Assembly: GCF_021018805.1 (NCBI RefSeq)
Contig: NC_086247.1
Location: 146,205,378-146,269,377, forward strand
DNA length: 64,000 bases
Direction of reading: 5' to 3'
From: Prinia subflava
Taxonomy: Eukaryota > Chordata > Aves > Passeriformes > Cisticolidae
Part shown: positions 1-8,745 of the stretch, piece after piece
Numbering within the stretch: position 1 is the first letter of the stretch
Layout: every line of letters begins with the position of its first letter
The notes under the pieces: model-generated
What the model saw: the letters and a program-made list of their open reading frames with translations, nothing else
What the model was told of the DNA's origin: nothing
The model's database searches: none
Position numbers and translations under genes: made by a program

Positions 1-145
1 GAAACTGGGTTATCAGTGTTGCTACAAAGGCTATTGTTATTCCAAGTCCGAGACCACTTCTTGAACGATCAAATGTCCACCAAAGCCCCAGTGATAAGGC
101 TGCCAGAGTCAGGGACAGCTGGACGTTGTTTGCAAAGTCTAGTTT
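1..145 (-). CDS. INSIG1: INSIG1 coding exon 4 (partial, continues off the left edge)
   Basis: Reading the minus strand from 145, a polypyrimidine tract and AG (147-146) precede codons that begin Lys-Leu-Asp-Phe and continue in frame to the window edge, giving residues 181-228. The segment carries a hydrophobic helix and then the Trp-Trp-Thr-Phe-Asp-Arg-Ser motif. From knowledge of human INSIG1, the Asp of this motif (residue 206 here, 205 in human) is needed for SCAP binding, and the following Ser (208 here, 207 in human) is a reported PCK1 phosphorylation site. Both are present. It joins exon 3 in phase 0. About 50 C-terminal residues, including the last membrane helices, should lie outside the window. 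The match to INSIG1 rather than INSIG2 is clear over the whole exon. Confidence 0.96.
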
Positions 146-790
146 CTGGAAAAAGATGTTAAGGACAGTCCTTTTTAAGTCTGCAGACATCCTGTTGCTA
201 AAAATGAACAAGGGAGAACTGAAACTGAAAGTGAGCACAATTCTCTGTCTTTAAATACAATATATTTAGGTTTTCAGACCTGCAAAACAATCATAGCTCT
301 TGTTAACACCGACTGGAGCATGACTGCAAAGTCAACGTCAATTTTTGTCACACTGAGCATCTAGAGAACATGGTACATTTTAAAACATTTAACTTTATGG
401 ATTTTTGTCTCAAGTAACCTGGGTAATCCAAGCTGACTTAAAATGTCCTCGAGCCACCACATTTTAACGTAAAGAACACACTTTGTGCTTCTCAATAGCA
501 CATCACCAGTTGGTTAACTTTTAGATGTAGACAAGATAGAGATTAAAGTAACACAATTTAGACTGCCATGTGTGCAGTTATAGGATACATACAATGATGT
601 CAGTCCCTCTCCCCTCACACAAAGCTTTAATCGAGCTGTGTTACACCCCACAGCTACAGACCATAGCAGGTCTCACAGAACTGTGCCAGCAGCACCAGCC
701 CTGCCTTTGCAGTTCTGCCCCAGCCCCGGGTGCAGAGGCAGTCTGATGGGCACAGAGGAGCAGAGGGAGCAGAGCCCAGCTGAAGGATAC
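146..790 (-). other. INSIG1: INSIG1 intron 3
   Basis: A 645-bp intron between exons 3 and 4, bounded by GT (790-789) and AG (147-146). The acceptor is good, with a T-rich tract before CAG. The donor reads GCT/GTATCC and fits the consensus poorly beyond the GT. The rest is AT-rich unique sequence with no recognised element. If it were retained, translation would add 49 residues after Ala180 and stop near position 641. Confidence 0.85.
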
Positions 791-915
791 AGCGCTGGCG
801 TGGTTGATGCCCACGAAGACGGCGATGCAGCGCATGACGCTGGCCCACTCCCGCTTGAACTTGTGGGGCTCCCCGAGGTGGCTGTCGATGCAGGGGTACA
901 GCAGGCCAACCACAG
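791..915 (-). CDS. INSIG1: INSIG1 coding exon 3
   Basis: This 125-nt exon completes the Ala139 codon split after exon 2 (G + CT) and then encodes residues 140-180, ending on a codon boundary. It contains the Gly-Leu-Leu-Tyr-Pro-Cys-Ile-Asp motif, a cytosolic segment with His-Lys-Phe-Lys, and the Gly-Ile-Asn-His-Ala-Ser-Ala ending. Lys157 and Lys159 correspond to human Lys156 and Lys158, the known ubiquitination sites through which INSIG1 is degraded when sterols are low, so that control point is conserved. The acceptor (TTGCAG, ending at 916) is strong. The donor GT is at 790-789 and is weak. Overlapping plus-strand and other-frame reading frames here are shadows of this exon. Confidence 0.97.
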
Positions 916-2279
916 CTGCAAGAGAAGGAACAGCACTTGGAGCAGCTGCCACGCAATCATTACTCCAGTATCACTAAATATTAGCTTGGCACCTAAGTGC
1001 TTGAGAAAGCAGCGAGGTGCTCATCACACTACTGTAAGCCTGATGAAAACACAATTACCACCTGCCTCTTCTACTTTAGAGAAGTAAAACCCCTCTCTAA
1101 CAAGCAGTATTCTCTTTGAACATTTAAATATACATTGCATTGTTAAGGTATCTGACTTGAAGCTCCTTTTGTTTAAAGAGATTTGTCATTCCACATCCTG
1201 AGCAAATGCTTGTACCAATAAAAGTAAAGCATAATAAAAGCTTTGTGAGGAGTGGAATCTGTGTTCATTGCTCACGTGCAGGCTGACAGCTTTATGAACA
1301 TGATTCATCAGCTGTGAATCAGGCCCTGAATTAAATATTTGCCTGGACTTAAAAGTTTACTTGCAGAGCTGCTTTCTCTCCTTCTGCTAGGCTGTAAGTC
1401 AGCCCCATGCCCTCGTCCATGTCAGATGAATTTTGATACCAAACAGAAGCAGAGCTGAACTTAAACAAGCAGCTGTCATCAGTTTATTTATATCAGGGAA
1501 AAATAATTACTCATACGATTAACCAGACAAAGTTTTTATCTCCATAAAGCATTTTTCAGCCTTAGCAGTCTGAAAGTTGGTTGCAGAAGAAAAACATAGG
1601 TTAATATTAGCTCAGTTGCTAGCACAAACACCAGAGTTTCATTCTTCTAAGGGACTGCAACTCCCTGTGTTGTCACCAGCTCCAGGGTTAGACATGCTGC
1701 TTTTACTGAGTGCAACTTCTGTGTTTAATAATTTCCTTTCTTGCTCTTTTTTTATCCCTAAAACTCCTAAGAGTATAAATTCTATATTAAGAAGGCTACA
1801 GAACATACTATTTCAAGACAGACATGTTCTGAAACAGCTTCATTACTCTGATGTCAGTTACCAGGACTTCTGCTTTATGATAACAGCTAAATTCCAAAGT
1901 TTAATCCAACTGTGACACGATTATAACTCTCATTGGAGAATATCCCAGGGCATCCTTTTTACTGCAAATATCATTACTCATTCAAGTTTTTCGTTTATCA
2001 TTCATACCCCCTTCATTGTGTGATACAAACAGACATCCCATAACTGCATTTAAACTAAAATACACAGGAGTTTTTTTAAAGTACTTTCAATGCAAACTAA
2101 AAACTATTACAGTGGGTTTATTTCCTAAAATTTAACTCTTTTTTAAATCTTCCAACCCTTCACCAAAACCTTGTTTGTCTAGACACAGACTGAGGGGGGT
2201 TATGAATGATAAAGCACAGGTCTGTGCCAGCTGCTGTGACAAACACACCGTGGCCTGAGCCTTCTGTGGTGTTTGCCAG
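916..2279 (-). other. INSIG1: INSIG1 intron 2, 3' part: unique AT-rich sequence
   Basis: This is the acceptor-proximal half of the 2,619-bp intron between exons 2 and 3 (3534 down to 916). It is AT-rich single-copy sequence with short homopolymer runs. I see no exon, RNA gene or recognisable mobile element in it. Confidence 0.7.
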
Positions 2280-2469
2280 CAGTGAGCAGGGGACAGGGGA
2301 CAGTTAGGTGACAGGAGCAGCAGGCAAGGCGCTGAGAGCAAGCAGGTGATGGAGGAAGTGAGCAAGGGGCAGACAGGTGACAGGGGACAGACAGCTGACA
2401 GATGCAAGGGGCAGCAAGAAGGCAGCTGGCAGGGACAGCGGGCAAAGGGCACCGGGCAAGGGCCAGGCT
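2280..2469. repeat. Degenerate purine-rich repeat flanking the intronic minisatellite
   Basis: The stretch carries loosely repeated motifs of the type GGTGACAGGGGACAG and AGCAAG. They resemble the minisatellite that follows but are too diverged to phase. It may be the oldest, decayed edge of the array. Confidence 0.4.
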
Positions 2470-3068
2470 GGTGACAGGGCTGGGGCTCAGTGCCAGGGGC
2501 TGGGCCCGGGCTGGTGACAGGGCTGGGGGTCAGGGACAGGGGGTGGGCCCGGGCTGGTGACAGGGCTTGGGTTGGTGTTAGCGGTAGGGGCTGGGTTGGT
2601 GACAGGGCCCAGCCCGGTGACAGGGCCAGGGCCGGGGACCGGACTGGTGACAGGGGCCGGGTCCGTGTCAGGGCTGGGGGCCGGGCCGGTGTCAGAGCCC
2701 GGGTCGGTGACAGTGGTGGCTGGTGACAGGGGTCGGACCAGTGACAGGGCCCGGGTCCGTGTCAGGGCCGGGGGCCGGTGACAGGGCCCGGGTCCGTGAC
2801 GGGGCCGGGGGCCGGTGACAGGGCCCCGGTCCGTGTCCGGGCCGGTGACAGGGCCCCGGTCCGTGTCCGGGCCGGCGACAGGGCCCCGGGTCCGTGTCCG
2901 GGCCGGTGACAGGGCCCCGGTCCGTGTCGGGGCCGGTGACAGGGCCCCGGGTCCGTGTCGGGGCCGGTGACAGGGCCCCGGGTCCGTGTCCGGGCCGGCG
3001 ACAGGGCCCCGGTCCGTGTCCGGGCCGGCGACAGGGCCCCGGTCCGTGTCCGGGCCGGCGACAGGGCG
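2470..3068. repeat. 30-31 bp G-rich minisatellite in INSIG1 intron 2
   Basis: A tandem array whose unit reads roughly GGGCCGGTGACAGGGCCC followed by CGGTCCGTGTCC, 30 bp when the inner run is CCGG and 31 bp when it is CCGGG. Copies from about 2780 to 3068 are nearly identical (for example 2821-2850 and 2851-2880 differ at one base). Copies from 2470 to 2780 are more diverged. The unit is CpG-rich with repeated G-runs on the plus strand. Several frames on both strands stay open across it only because the unit lacks stop codons, so those apparent proteins are not credible. Confidence 0.9.
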
Positions 3069-3340
3069 GCGCGCGCCGCCGCACGTGACTTCCTTGTTGT
3101 GGCCCAGCCCGTGGCCAGTCGCGCCGCAGCCAATGGCGAGCGCCGCCCGCCACTCACCAGTTCGGCGGCAGCCAATGGGCGGCGGGGGGCGGGGCCGGCC
3201 ACGCCCCCCCCGGCCGCGCGGGGCGGGGGCAGCGCGGGAGGGCGCGCGCGGCTGGCGGGCACCGGGGACACGCGGGAACCCGCGGTCACCGCCGAGCCCC
3301 GCAGCCGCTTCCAGCCGCGGAAATCACCCCCGCTTTATCC
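3069..3340. promoter_or_regulatory. Intronic CpG-rich block with CCAAT, GC-box and SRE-like sites
   Basis: Within INSIG1 intron 2, a very CpG-rich segment contains two CCAAT boxes (3130-3134 and 3172-3176), a GC box just after the second (around 3177-3182) and a longer GC-box run (3185-3196). An ATCACCCC core at 3323-3330 matches 8 of 10 positions of the classical sterol regulatory element. NF-Y (CCAAT), Sp1 and SREBP are known to act together at sterol-responsive genes, and INSIG1 is a known SREBP target. The arrangement looks like a promoter or enhancer on the plus strand. Its activity is inference, since CpG islands often contain such motifs by chance. Confidence 0.5.
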
Positions 3341-3534
3341 GTGTGCAGAGCGCACCACCTCAAAACCAGCCCTGGCACACGCGGGGGTAAAGCTGGGCGC
3401 GCATCCTGCCAAAAGCCCGAGTTCGCATCGCTCGCTGAGGAAGTGCGGGGCTCCCACGCGCACGGGTCACGCATTCAGCCCCACGAGAGAATGAGGAAAA
3501 AACCAAAAATCACTCGTGGGGGTCAGCGACTCAC

Positions 3535-3949
3535 CTGCTGCTGTGCCGCAGCACGGGGGCACCCACCAAGCGGAGGAGAAGAGAGTAGAAATCACTTCGT
3601 CAGGGAACAGAGTCACATTCCGCTGGATCTGCAGCAAGTTCAGCACCAGGGCCATGAAAGCACCCACGACGAAGAGCACCACGCTCCTCTGCACCAGGTG
3701 CTGACTCCAGTTCAAGGTGCTGCAGGTGCTGCTGGTGGTGCTGGCGGTGCTGCTGGCGCTGGAAGTGCTGGAGGTGCTGGGGCTGCGAGCTCCGCGCCCC
3801 ACCAGCGCCAGCGAGGGGCTCGACACGGAGGAGCCCAGCATCTCGCCCACCTTGGCGGCCAGCCCCGCCGCCGTGTCCCCCAGCTGGCTCCTGTGCCTTC
3901 CTCTGGCAGTGCAGGAACAGCTCCAGGCGCAGCTCTCCAGCCTGGGCAT
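3535..3949 (-). CDS. INSIG1: INSIG1 coding exon 2 (start codon; insulin-induced gene 1)
   Basis: INSIG1 is a polytopic ER-membrane protein. When sterol is plentiful it holds SCAP/SREBP in the ER and helps recruit ubiquitin ligases to HMG-CoA reductase. This exon encodes residues 1-138 plus the first base of codon 139. It starts Met-Pro-Arg-Leu, like human INSIG1, and has a Cys-rich stretch near residues 7-13, the conserved [11 protein letters not shown] block (27-37), a Ser/Thr-rich tract (about 56-78) that differs from the mammalian sequence, and a first membrane helix (about 89-106). It then reads through Gln-Ile-Gln-Arg-Asn-Val-Thr-Leu-Phe to the Trp-Trp-Val-Pro-Pro-Cys-Cys-Gly motif. I chose 3949 as the start because an upstream in-frame Met (3985) lies before a splice acceptor (AG at 3967-3966), so it is intronic. 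The donor CAG/GTGAGT at 3534 is strong. Confidence 0.97.
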
Positions 3950-3965
3950 TGGCTTCTCGGGAGTC
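3950..3965 (-). other. INSIG1: INSIG1 5' UTR part of exon 2
   Basis: Sixteen bases lie between a TTTCAG acceptor (ending at 3966) and the ATG at 3949. The sequence directly before the start codon is GAAGCCA, with A at -1 and C at -2 and -3, so the Kozak context is only moderate at -3. Confidence 0.6.
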
Positions 3966-4248
3966 CTGAAACACACGCACAGCACACTCTAGTCAAGCCC
4001 CAGCAGCGGGTCAGGCCGGCGCCTCCTCCAGCACCGCCGGGCTCCGGAGGCGGATGCGGGGTGACCCGACCCAGCCGAGAGACCCCGGGGCTGCGCCGCC
4101 TCGTCCCGACCGGAGGACACGGACCCCCGCCCTGCCCCTGTCCTGCGGATCGGGGCTCGCTCCCCTACCCGGGCCCCTACAACCTCCGTCCCCCGGCCCG
4201 CCCGTCTGTCCCCGGCCATGCGGGGCTCGGGTCCCGCCGCCCGCTCAC
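3966..4248 (-). other. INSIG1: INSIG1 intron 1 (5' UTR intron, inferred)
   Basis: A 283-bp GC-rich interval is bounded by a consensus donor (CCGAG/GTGAGC, GT at 4248-4247) and the acceptor at 3967-3966. It contains an SRE-like decamer on the minus strand (4056-4065, 8 of 10 bases). The intron is inferred from its splice sites alone. Confidence 0.55.
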
Positions 4249-4295
4249 CTCGGGGTGCGGGGCCCGCTCCGCCGCCTCCCTGCCGGCTGCGCGCC
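4249..4295 (-). other. INSIG1: INSIG1 exon 1, non-coding (inferred)
   Basis: The 3' boundary is set by the strong donor at 4248. The 5' boundary is placed about 25-30 bp downstream of the TATA box at 4326-4319 and is approximate. No ATG opens the main frame here, which agrees with a leader exon. Confidence 0.45.
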
Positions 4296-4725
4296 GCCGG
4301 CCCGCGCCCCGGGTCAGGTTTATAAACCCCGAGCCGCGGATGTCACGTTACCGCCGCTGACCTACCCGCGGCCGCAGGCAGCGCCGGGCCCGCCGCTCCG
4401 CTCCGCGCCGCCGCCCCGCCCGTCCCCTCCCCGGCGGGCGGGGCGAGCGGCGGGCGCGGGAGCCGCCGCGCCAGCCCCGGGCGGCCGCGGCCCCGCTCGG
4501 GTGAGGCGGCGCAGCCAATGGCGGGCGGGCGGCTGATATGACGTGCGGGACACACCACCCGCCTCCCGGGCCGCCGCTCCGCCCGCACCGCGGCCCGGCG
4601 GCGGAAGGGACCGTGCGGAGCCCGGGGGACGCGGCCCGCGGCGGGAGCGCGCCGGGGATGCGCGCCGCCCCCGGGCGGGGAGGGCAGGGCGGCGGAGGGA
4701 TGGAGGTGCTGGCGGTGGGGACGCT
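4296..4725 (-). promoter_or_regulatory. INSIG1: INSIG1 CpG-island promoter
   Basis: This extremely GC- and CpG-rich segment lies just upstream of exon 1. It contains a TATA box, several GC-rich Sp1-type runs, a CCAAT box (4515-4519 on plus, so inverted relative to INSIG1), a TGACGTG CRE/ATF6-like motif (4539-4545) and an AGGTCA nuclear-receptor half site on the minus strand (about 4357-4362). SREBP, NF-Y and nuclear receptors are established regulators of INSIG1. Which of these sites is used here cannot be told from sequence. The island ends abruptly at a CR1 fragment. Confidence 0.75.
4319..4326 (-). promoter_or_regulatory. INSIG1: TATA box, INSIG1 core promoter
   Basis: TTTATAAA stands alone in an otherwise GC-rich island. 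It is a perfect palindrome and so could direct initiation either way. The minus-strand use is favoured because the inferred exon 1 and its splice donor follow at the right distance. Confidence 0.6.
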
Positions 4726-4726
4726 G

Positions 4727-4975
4727 TCATGGAATCACAGAGTGGTCAAGCTTGGGATCATCGGGTCCAGCTGTCAACCCAGTGCCAACACTGTAGCCCT
4801 TAAACCACTGAGCCACATCACCCAGGTCCAGCTCTAGATGCCTCTTGAGCACCTCCAGGGTGACTCCACCACCTCCATGGACAACCTATTGCAATACCCA
4901 ACCACCCTAAAAGTGATTTTTTTTTTTTTTTTTTTGACTGAATCTCCCCAGTCTCATATTTTAAGGCCACGTGTT
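4727..4975 (-). mobile_element. CR1 LINE 3'-end fragment
   Basis: The plus strand reads as the reverse complement of a CR1 3' end: a GAATCACAGAGTGG-like terminal repeat, then the usual 'gatcatcgggtccagc' and 'ctccagggtgactccaccacc' segments, a T-run (4918-4936) where the element is diverged, and a decayed match up to about 4975. The element lies on the minus strand, with its 3' end touching the INSIG1 promoter island. Confidence 0.8.
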
Positions 4976-7798
4976 GGTGGCCTTTGCAGCCCAACCCTTG
5001 TGTGCCTGCCCAGCCTGTGTCCCTTTGGGAGAAGGCAGTTAGTAATGGGGAAGGTTGAAGGCGTCTGCTGCGGCGTCTCCTGAAGAAGAAGGGATCACTG
5101 ATCTCTGTCACCAGTCTAAAATGGTGTAAGGGGATCCTGCCAAGCCCATGACTCCATAGGACGATGGTGCCAAAGCCAGGTGCTGTGTCAGCGATCAGCC
5201 GTGGGGTGACCGGAGGATCCCGGGCTCCTGACTGTTCCCTGATAGCCTGAGCAGCTGCTCTGCCAGCACTGGCAAAGCTCGGGTCACAATCCTCCAGACT
5301 AAAATAACAAAAAGCCAGTTAAATACAACTTCACCCTCTGGACTCTGCAAGGGTTTGGGAAGAGGCCTGTCAGGGATGGTTGAGTGTGAGCTGTACATTA
5401 AGGTAGAGTTCAGCACCAAAAAGTGAGTACACAGAGCAGGACTCAGCTCCCAGGCTTCCTTTTTAAGACACCGGTTCTCCAGGACACATGGGAGGCTGGG
5501 GTGTGCAGTAGGAATTGCTGGGCTTCTTGTTTATGAGCTGGCCTCAGTGGAGCACCAGATCTGCGTTTCACATGAGGTGTGCCATCATTGCACGTGCAAG
5601 GAATAGAGGACCCAGGGGCTTCCCAAGCACTGGCACTGAGGATTTGAGAATAGCTGTTAGCCATGCCTGTGATGGGCAGAACAATGGTCCAGGATCAGTG
5701 TTCAGTGGTGGGTCAGTGAGGGTTCCAGTTGTCTTACACTGATGTGTTAAACATAACAAATAAAATACATGAAATCAGTTAAAGATACAGAAAGAGGCAG
5801 GTCTTCTCTGCATATAACAAAGAGTAAAATTAATCTGGAATATGTCTATCCCTTCTGATCTCTGCTCATTTCTAGCTGGGATGGAAAGAGTTAGCATAGC
5901 TGATCCTGCTGAGCAAAGAGCCTTTGGAAAATGTTCTGGACAGACTGTTAGTGCCACTGTTGGAAGTGACAGATTAGCCCAGTATTTTTCTCTTAACTCC
6001 AGCTGGGATCACCCCAGTAATGTCTTGCAGACCTTCTTGCTGAACCAAGATGTTTGTGCCCTTTGTATGTGGAATTGTAAATACTCAGTTTCCATTGCTA
6101 TTTATTGTACTGAAACAGCTTTTGGTTTTGGTTTCATATGCTAAAATTGTTTGGATTCTTCTGTCAGATTTTTTAAGGCACGATATATTTTTCTTTCTTC
6201 GGTTGTTTTTGGGTTTTTTCCTGACCTAGTTGGATCTGCACAAAAAATTTGAATGAACTATTTTGAGAGAAAACAGCCTTAATATATTGTCAGCTTTTTA
6301 TGGGTTCCTCTGCAGAAACATTTGATTTGTTTCAGGAAATCACATGCAGACATAACATTTCCCCTCATGGCAACTGTGTACGAGCTTTGAATTGACAGAC
6401 AATTTATCTGCATCCCCAGACCACTAAGCAACACCTTCGGCACCTCTAAAACTCATTCCCTGGGAAATATTCTTTCTTGGTGAATCACTTTGAGATTTAT
6501 CAACAGAACTGTGGATCTGAGATAAAATGATTCGTCTTTGTAGGAAATCTCTTCCTGGACTTGGCCTATGGGAAACAAATGTAATTCATCCTTGCTTTTG
6601 CTGCATCTCTGCTTTATTTGAAAAAAATATCTTTCTGTGTTTAAATTCTCCCCCTGAATCTTGCCTATATTCTCAGTGTTTGGGCAGAGTTTCCATTCCC
6701 TTGTGCTGCATCTGCTAGTTTTCCTTCCTGAAAGAACCTTTTAAGCATTTTTTTATCCTGTGTGTTCCCTTTCCTCATGGGTATGTCTTTTGCTACTTCC
6801 TGCAGAATATTTTATTTGAATATTTTATATGTTTTTTTCATATTCATGATATCATGTGGTGGTGCCCTTCTTTCTTCCTGGTTTCTTTCATGAAGCAGAG
6901 ACCAACTTCTGAGAGGGTAAAACTTGCTGCAGCTTTGCTAAAACCACCAGAATCAATGCAAATCCACACTAGTCAATAACCTGTCCCTGAGCATATATTC
7001 CGAGTTACCCACTTAGAATGAAGGTTAAATGCCCCTTTTGTCCATGTTGCTTTACAGTCCTGTTGCTTTACTTTTCTTTTTGGAATCCTAAAGAAGGTTA
7101 GGCCTTAGCATGCTTTGATTAATGCCTGAAATTTTATTCTTAACAGTTATTTCTGGAAAGAAGCGCTCACATGTCTTTGTAAGATTAATGACATCGTTAT
7201 TTTTATCTCATCCCTTAGCAAAGGCAGCAGAATCTCTAAGTACTTAGCATTGCTACTCATTACATAAATAAATAATTTCACCTGTTCTTTCACACTTTCT
7301 GTATTAAACTCTGTGATGTTCAGGAATCTGACAATGTGCTTGCCTTACGAGGACTGTCTCATGGGCCTCTTATGTGGGAAGCTTAGGATACTTGGACAAT
7401 TTATTTTTCTCCCTGCGTAAACTAGATCAAAACATGAGCTGTCTGCTGATAAAAGCTCAAAAGGCAGTGGTGGAAAAACACAGAGCAAGGTCTGTTTTAT
7501 GCGTAAAACTGCTCTCTCTCTGCTTCACTGGAGATTTTTTTGACTTCATTCACCTTCAAGACTTTCTCCTATTGATACAGAGAATAAAAACCTTCCCAGT
7601 CATATGCTCAGCCTTAATCTCCTGTGTCTCCATAAAAGAATTTAGTGACATTCATTGTTTGATTCCCCATGCCAACTCTACATACAAGAGTTCAAAAAAT
7701 CTTTTGCCATCAGCAGCAGTCTGTCATCCTGAGTTCTTTTCTTTATCAGAGGTCTCCAGTGTAGTGTGAATTCTCAGGAACCTGCAGCAAAGCCTGCA
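4976..7798. other. Intergenic, unique sequence
   Basis: Single-copy, mostly AT-rich DNA upstream of INSIG1. Short reading frames have no recognisable protein similarity and overlap on both strands. No repeat array or mobile element was recognised. Confidence 0.6.
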
Positions 7799-8745
7799 GA
7801 TCACAGAATCATAGAATGGCATGGGTTGGAAGGGACCTTAAAGATCATGTTCCAATCCCCTGCCATGGGCAAGGACACCTTCCACCAGACCAGGTTGCTC
7901 AGAGCTCCATCCAGCCTGTCCTTGAACACTTCCAGGCATGGAACATTCACAAATTCCCCTGACAACCTGTGCCAGTGTCTGACCACACTCACAATAAAGA
8001 ATTTCTTCCTGCTATCTAAACTAAACCTATCTCAAGGTGAAGCCATTCCCCCTTGTCCTGTCGCTCCAGGCTCTTGTAAGAAGTTCCTCTCCATTTTTCC
8101 TGTGGGCTCCCTTCACATAGTGGAAGGTCACCTTGAAGACTTCTCTTTTGCAGGCTGAACAATCCAAATTGTCTCAGCCTTTCCTTGTAAGAGAGGTGCT
8201 CCATCCCTCTGATCATCTTGGTGGCCTTCTCCAGAGTCTCTCCAACAGCTCCATGTCCTTCCTGTGCTGGGACCCCAGGGCTGGATGCAGCACTCCTGGT
8301 GGGGTCTCACCAGAACAGAGGGACAGAATTAATCCCCTCTTTCTCCCTGCTGCCTTCAGTGCCTTGGATGCAGCCCAGGACATGGGTGTGCTTACACATG
8401 GCCAGGTCATGTCCAGCTTCTCCTCCACCAGCACCCCCAAATCCCTCTTGATCTGTTCATCCTCTGGCCTGGATTGTTACCAGCATGGCCCCAACCCAGA
8501 TGCAGCACCTTGCACTTGGCTTTGCTAAACCCCAGGAGATTCCTGTGGGCCACTTCTCAGGTTCATCCAGGTCCTTCAGGTGTGGCACTGCACCACTCAG
8601 CCTGCTGTCATCTGTAAACATGCTGAGGCTGCCCCAATCCCTTTCTCTGTCATTAATGAGTACATTAAATTACACTAGTCCCAGTGAGGACCCTGGAGGA
8701 CACTGCTTGTCACTGATGTCCTGGGTCCTTCTCAGAGGTCAGCAC
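7799..8745 (-). mobile_element. CR1 LINE fragment, longest copy in the window
   Basis: About 950 bp read as the reverse complement of CR1. From left to right they show the 3'-terminal repeat (CAGAATCATAGAATGG), the 'ggttggaagggaccttaaag' motif, the 'ccatgggcaaggacaccttc' block and the 'acaataaagaatttcttcct' block. The 3' end of the reverse-transcriptase ORF then follows, seen as antisense motifs such as 'ggtgctccatccctctgatc' and 'caccccCaaatccctcttga'. The frame is broken by indels and the 5' end is missing, so it is a dead, 5'-truncated copy. Confidence 0.92.

Noticed and set aside
638..1087. 149-codon plus-strand open frame
   Set aside because: It is the antisense shadow of INSIG1 exon 3 and its flanking intron.
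1..3949. INSIG2 as the identity of the gene
   Set aside because: The N-terminal tail, the Asp-Ser-His-Leu-Gly-Glu segment and the Lys-Leu-Asp-Phe start of exon 4 match INSIG1 rather than INSIG2.
3950..3985. Upstream in-frame Met of INSIG1 at 3985
   Set aside because: A splice acceptor (TTTCAG ending at 3966) lies between it and the conserved Met-Pro-Arg-Leu start, so the upstream codons are intronic.
3341..4360. 339-codon plus-strand open frame
   Set aside because: It is antisense to INSIG1 exons 1-2 and lies in a CpG island where stops are rare. It reads through INSIG1 splice sites.
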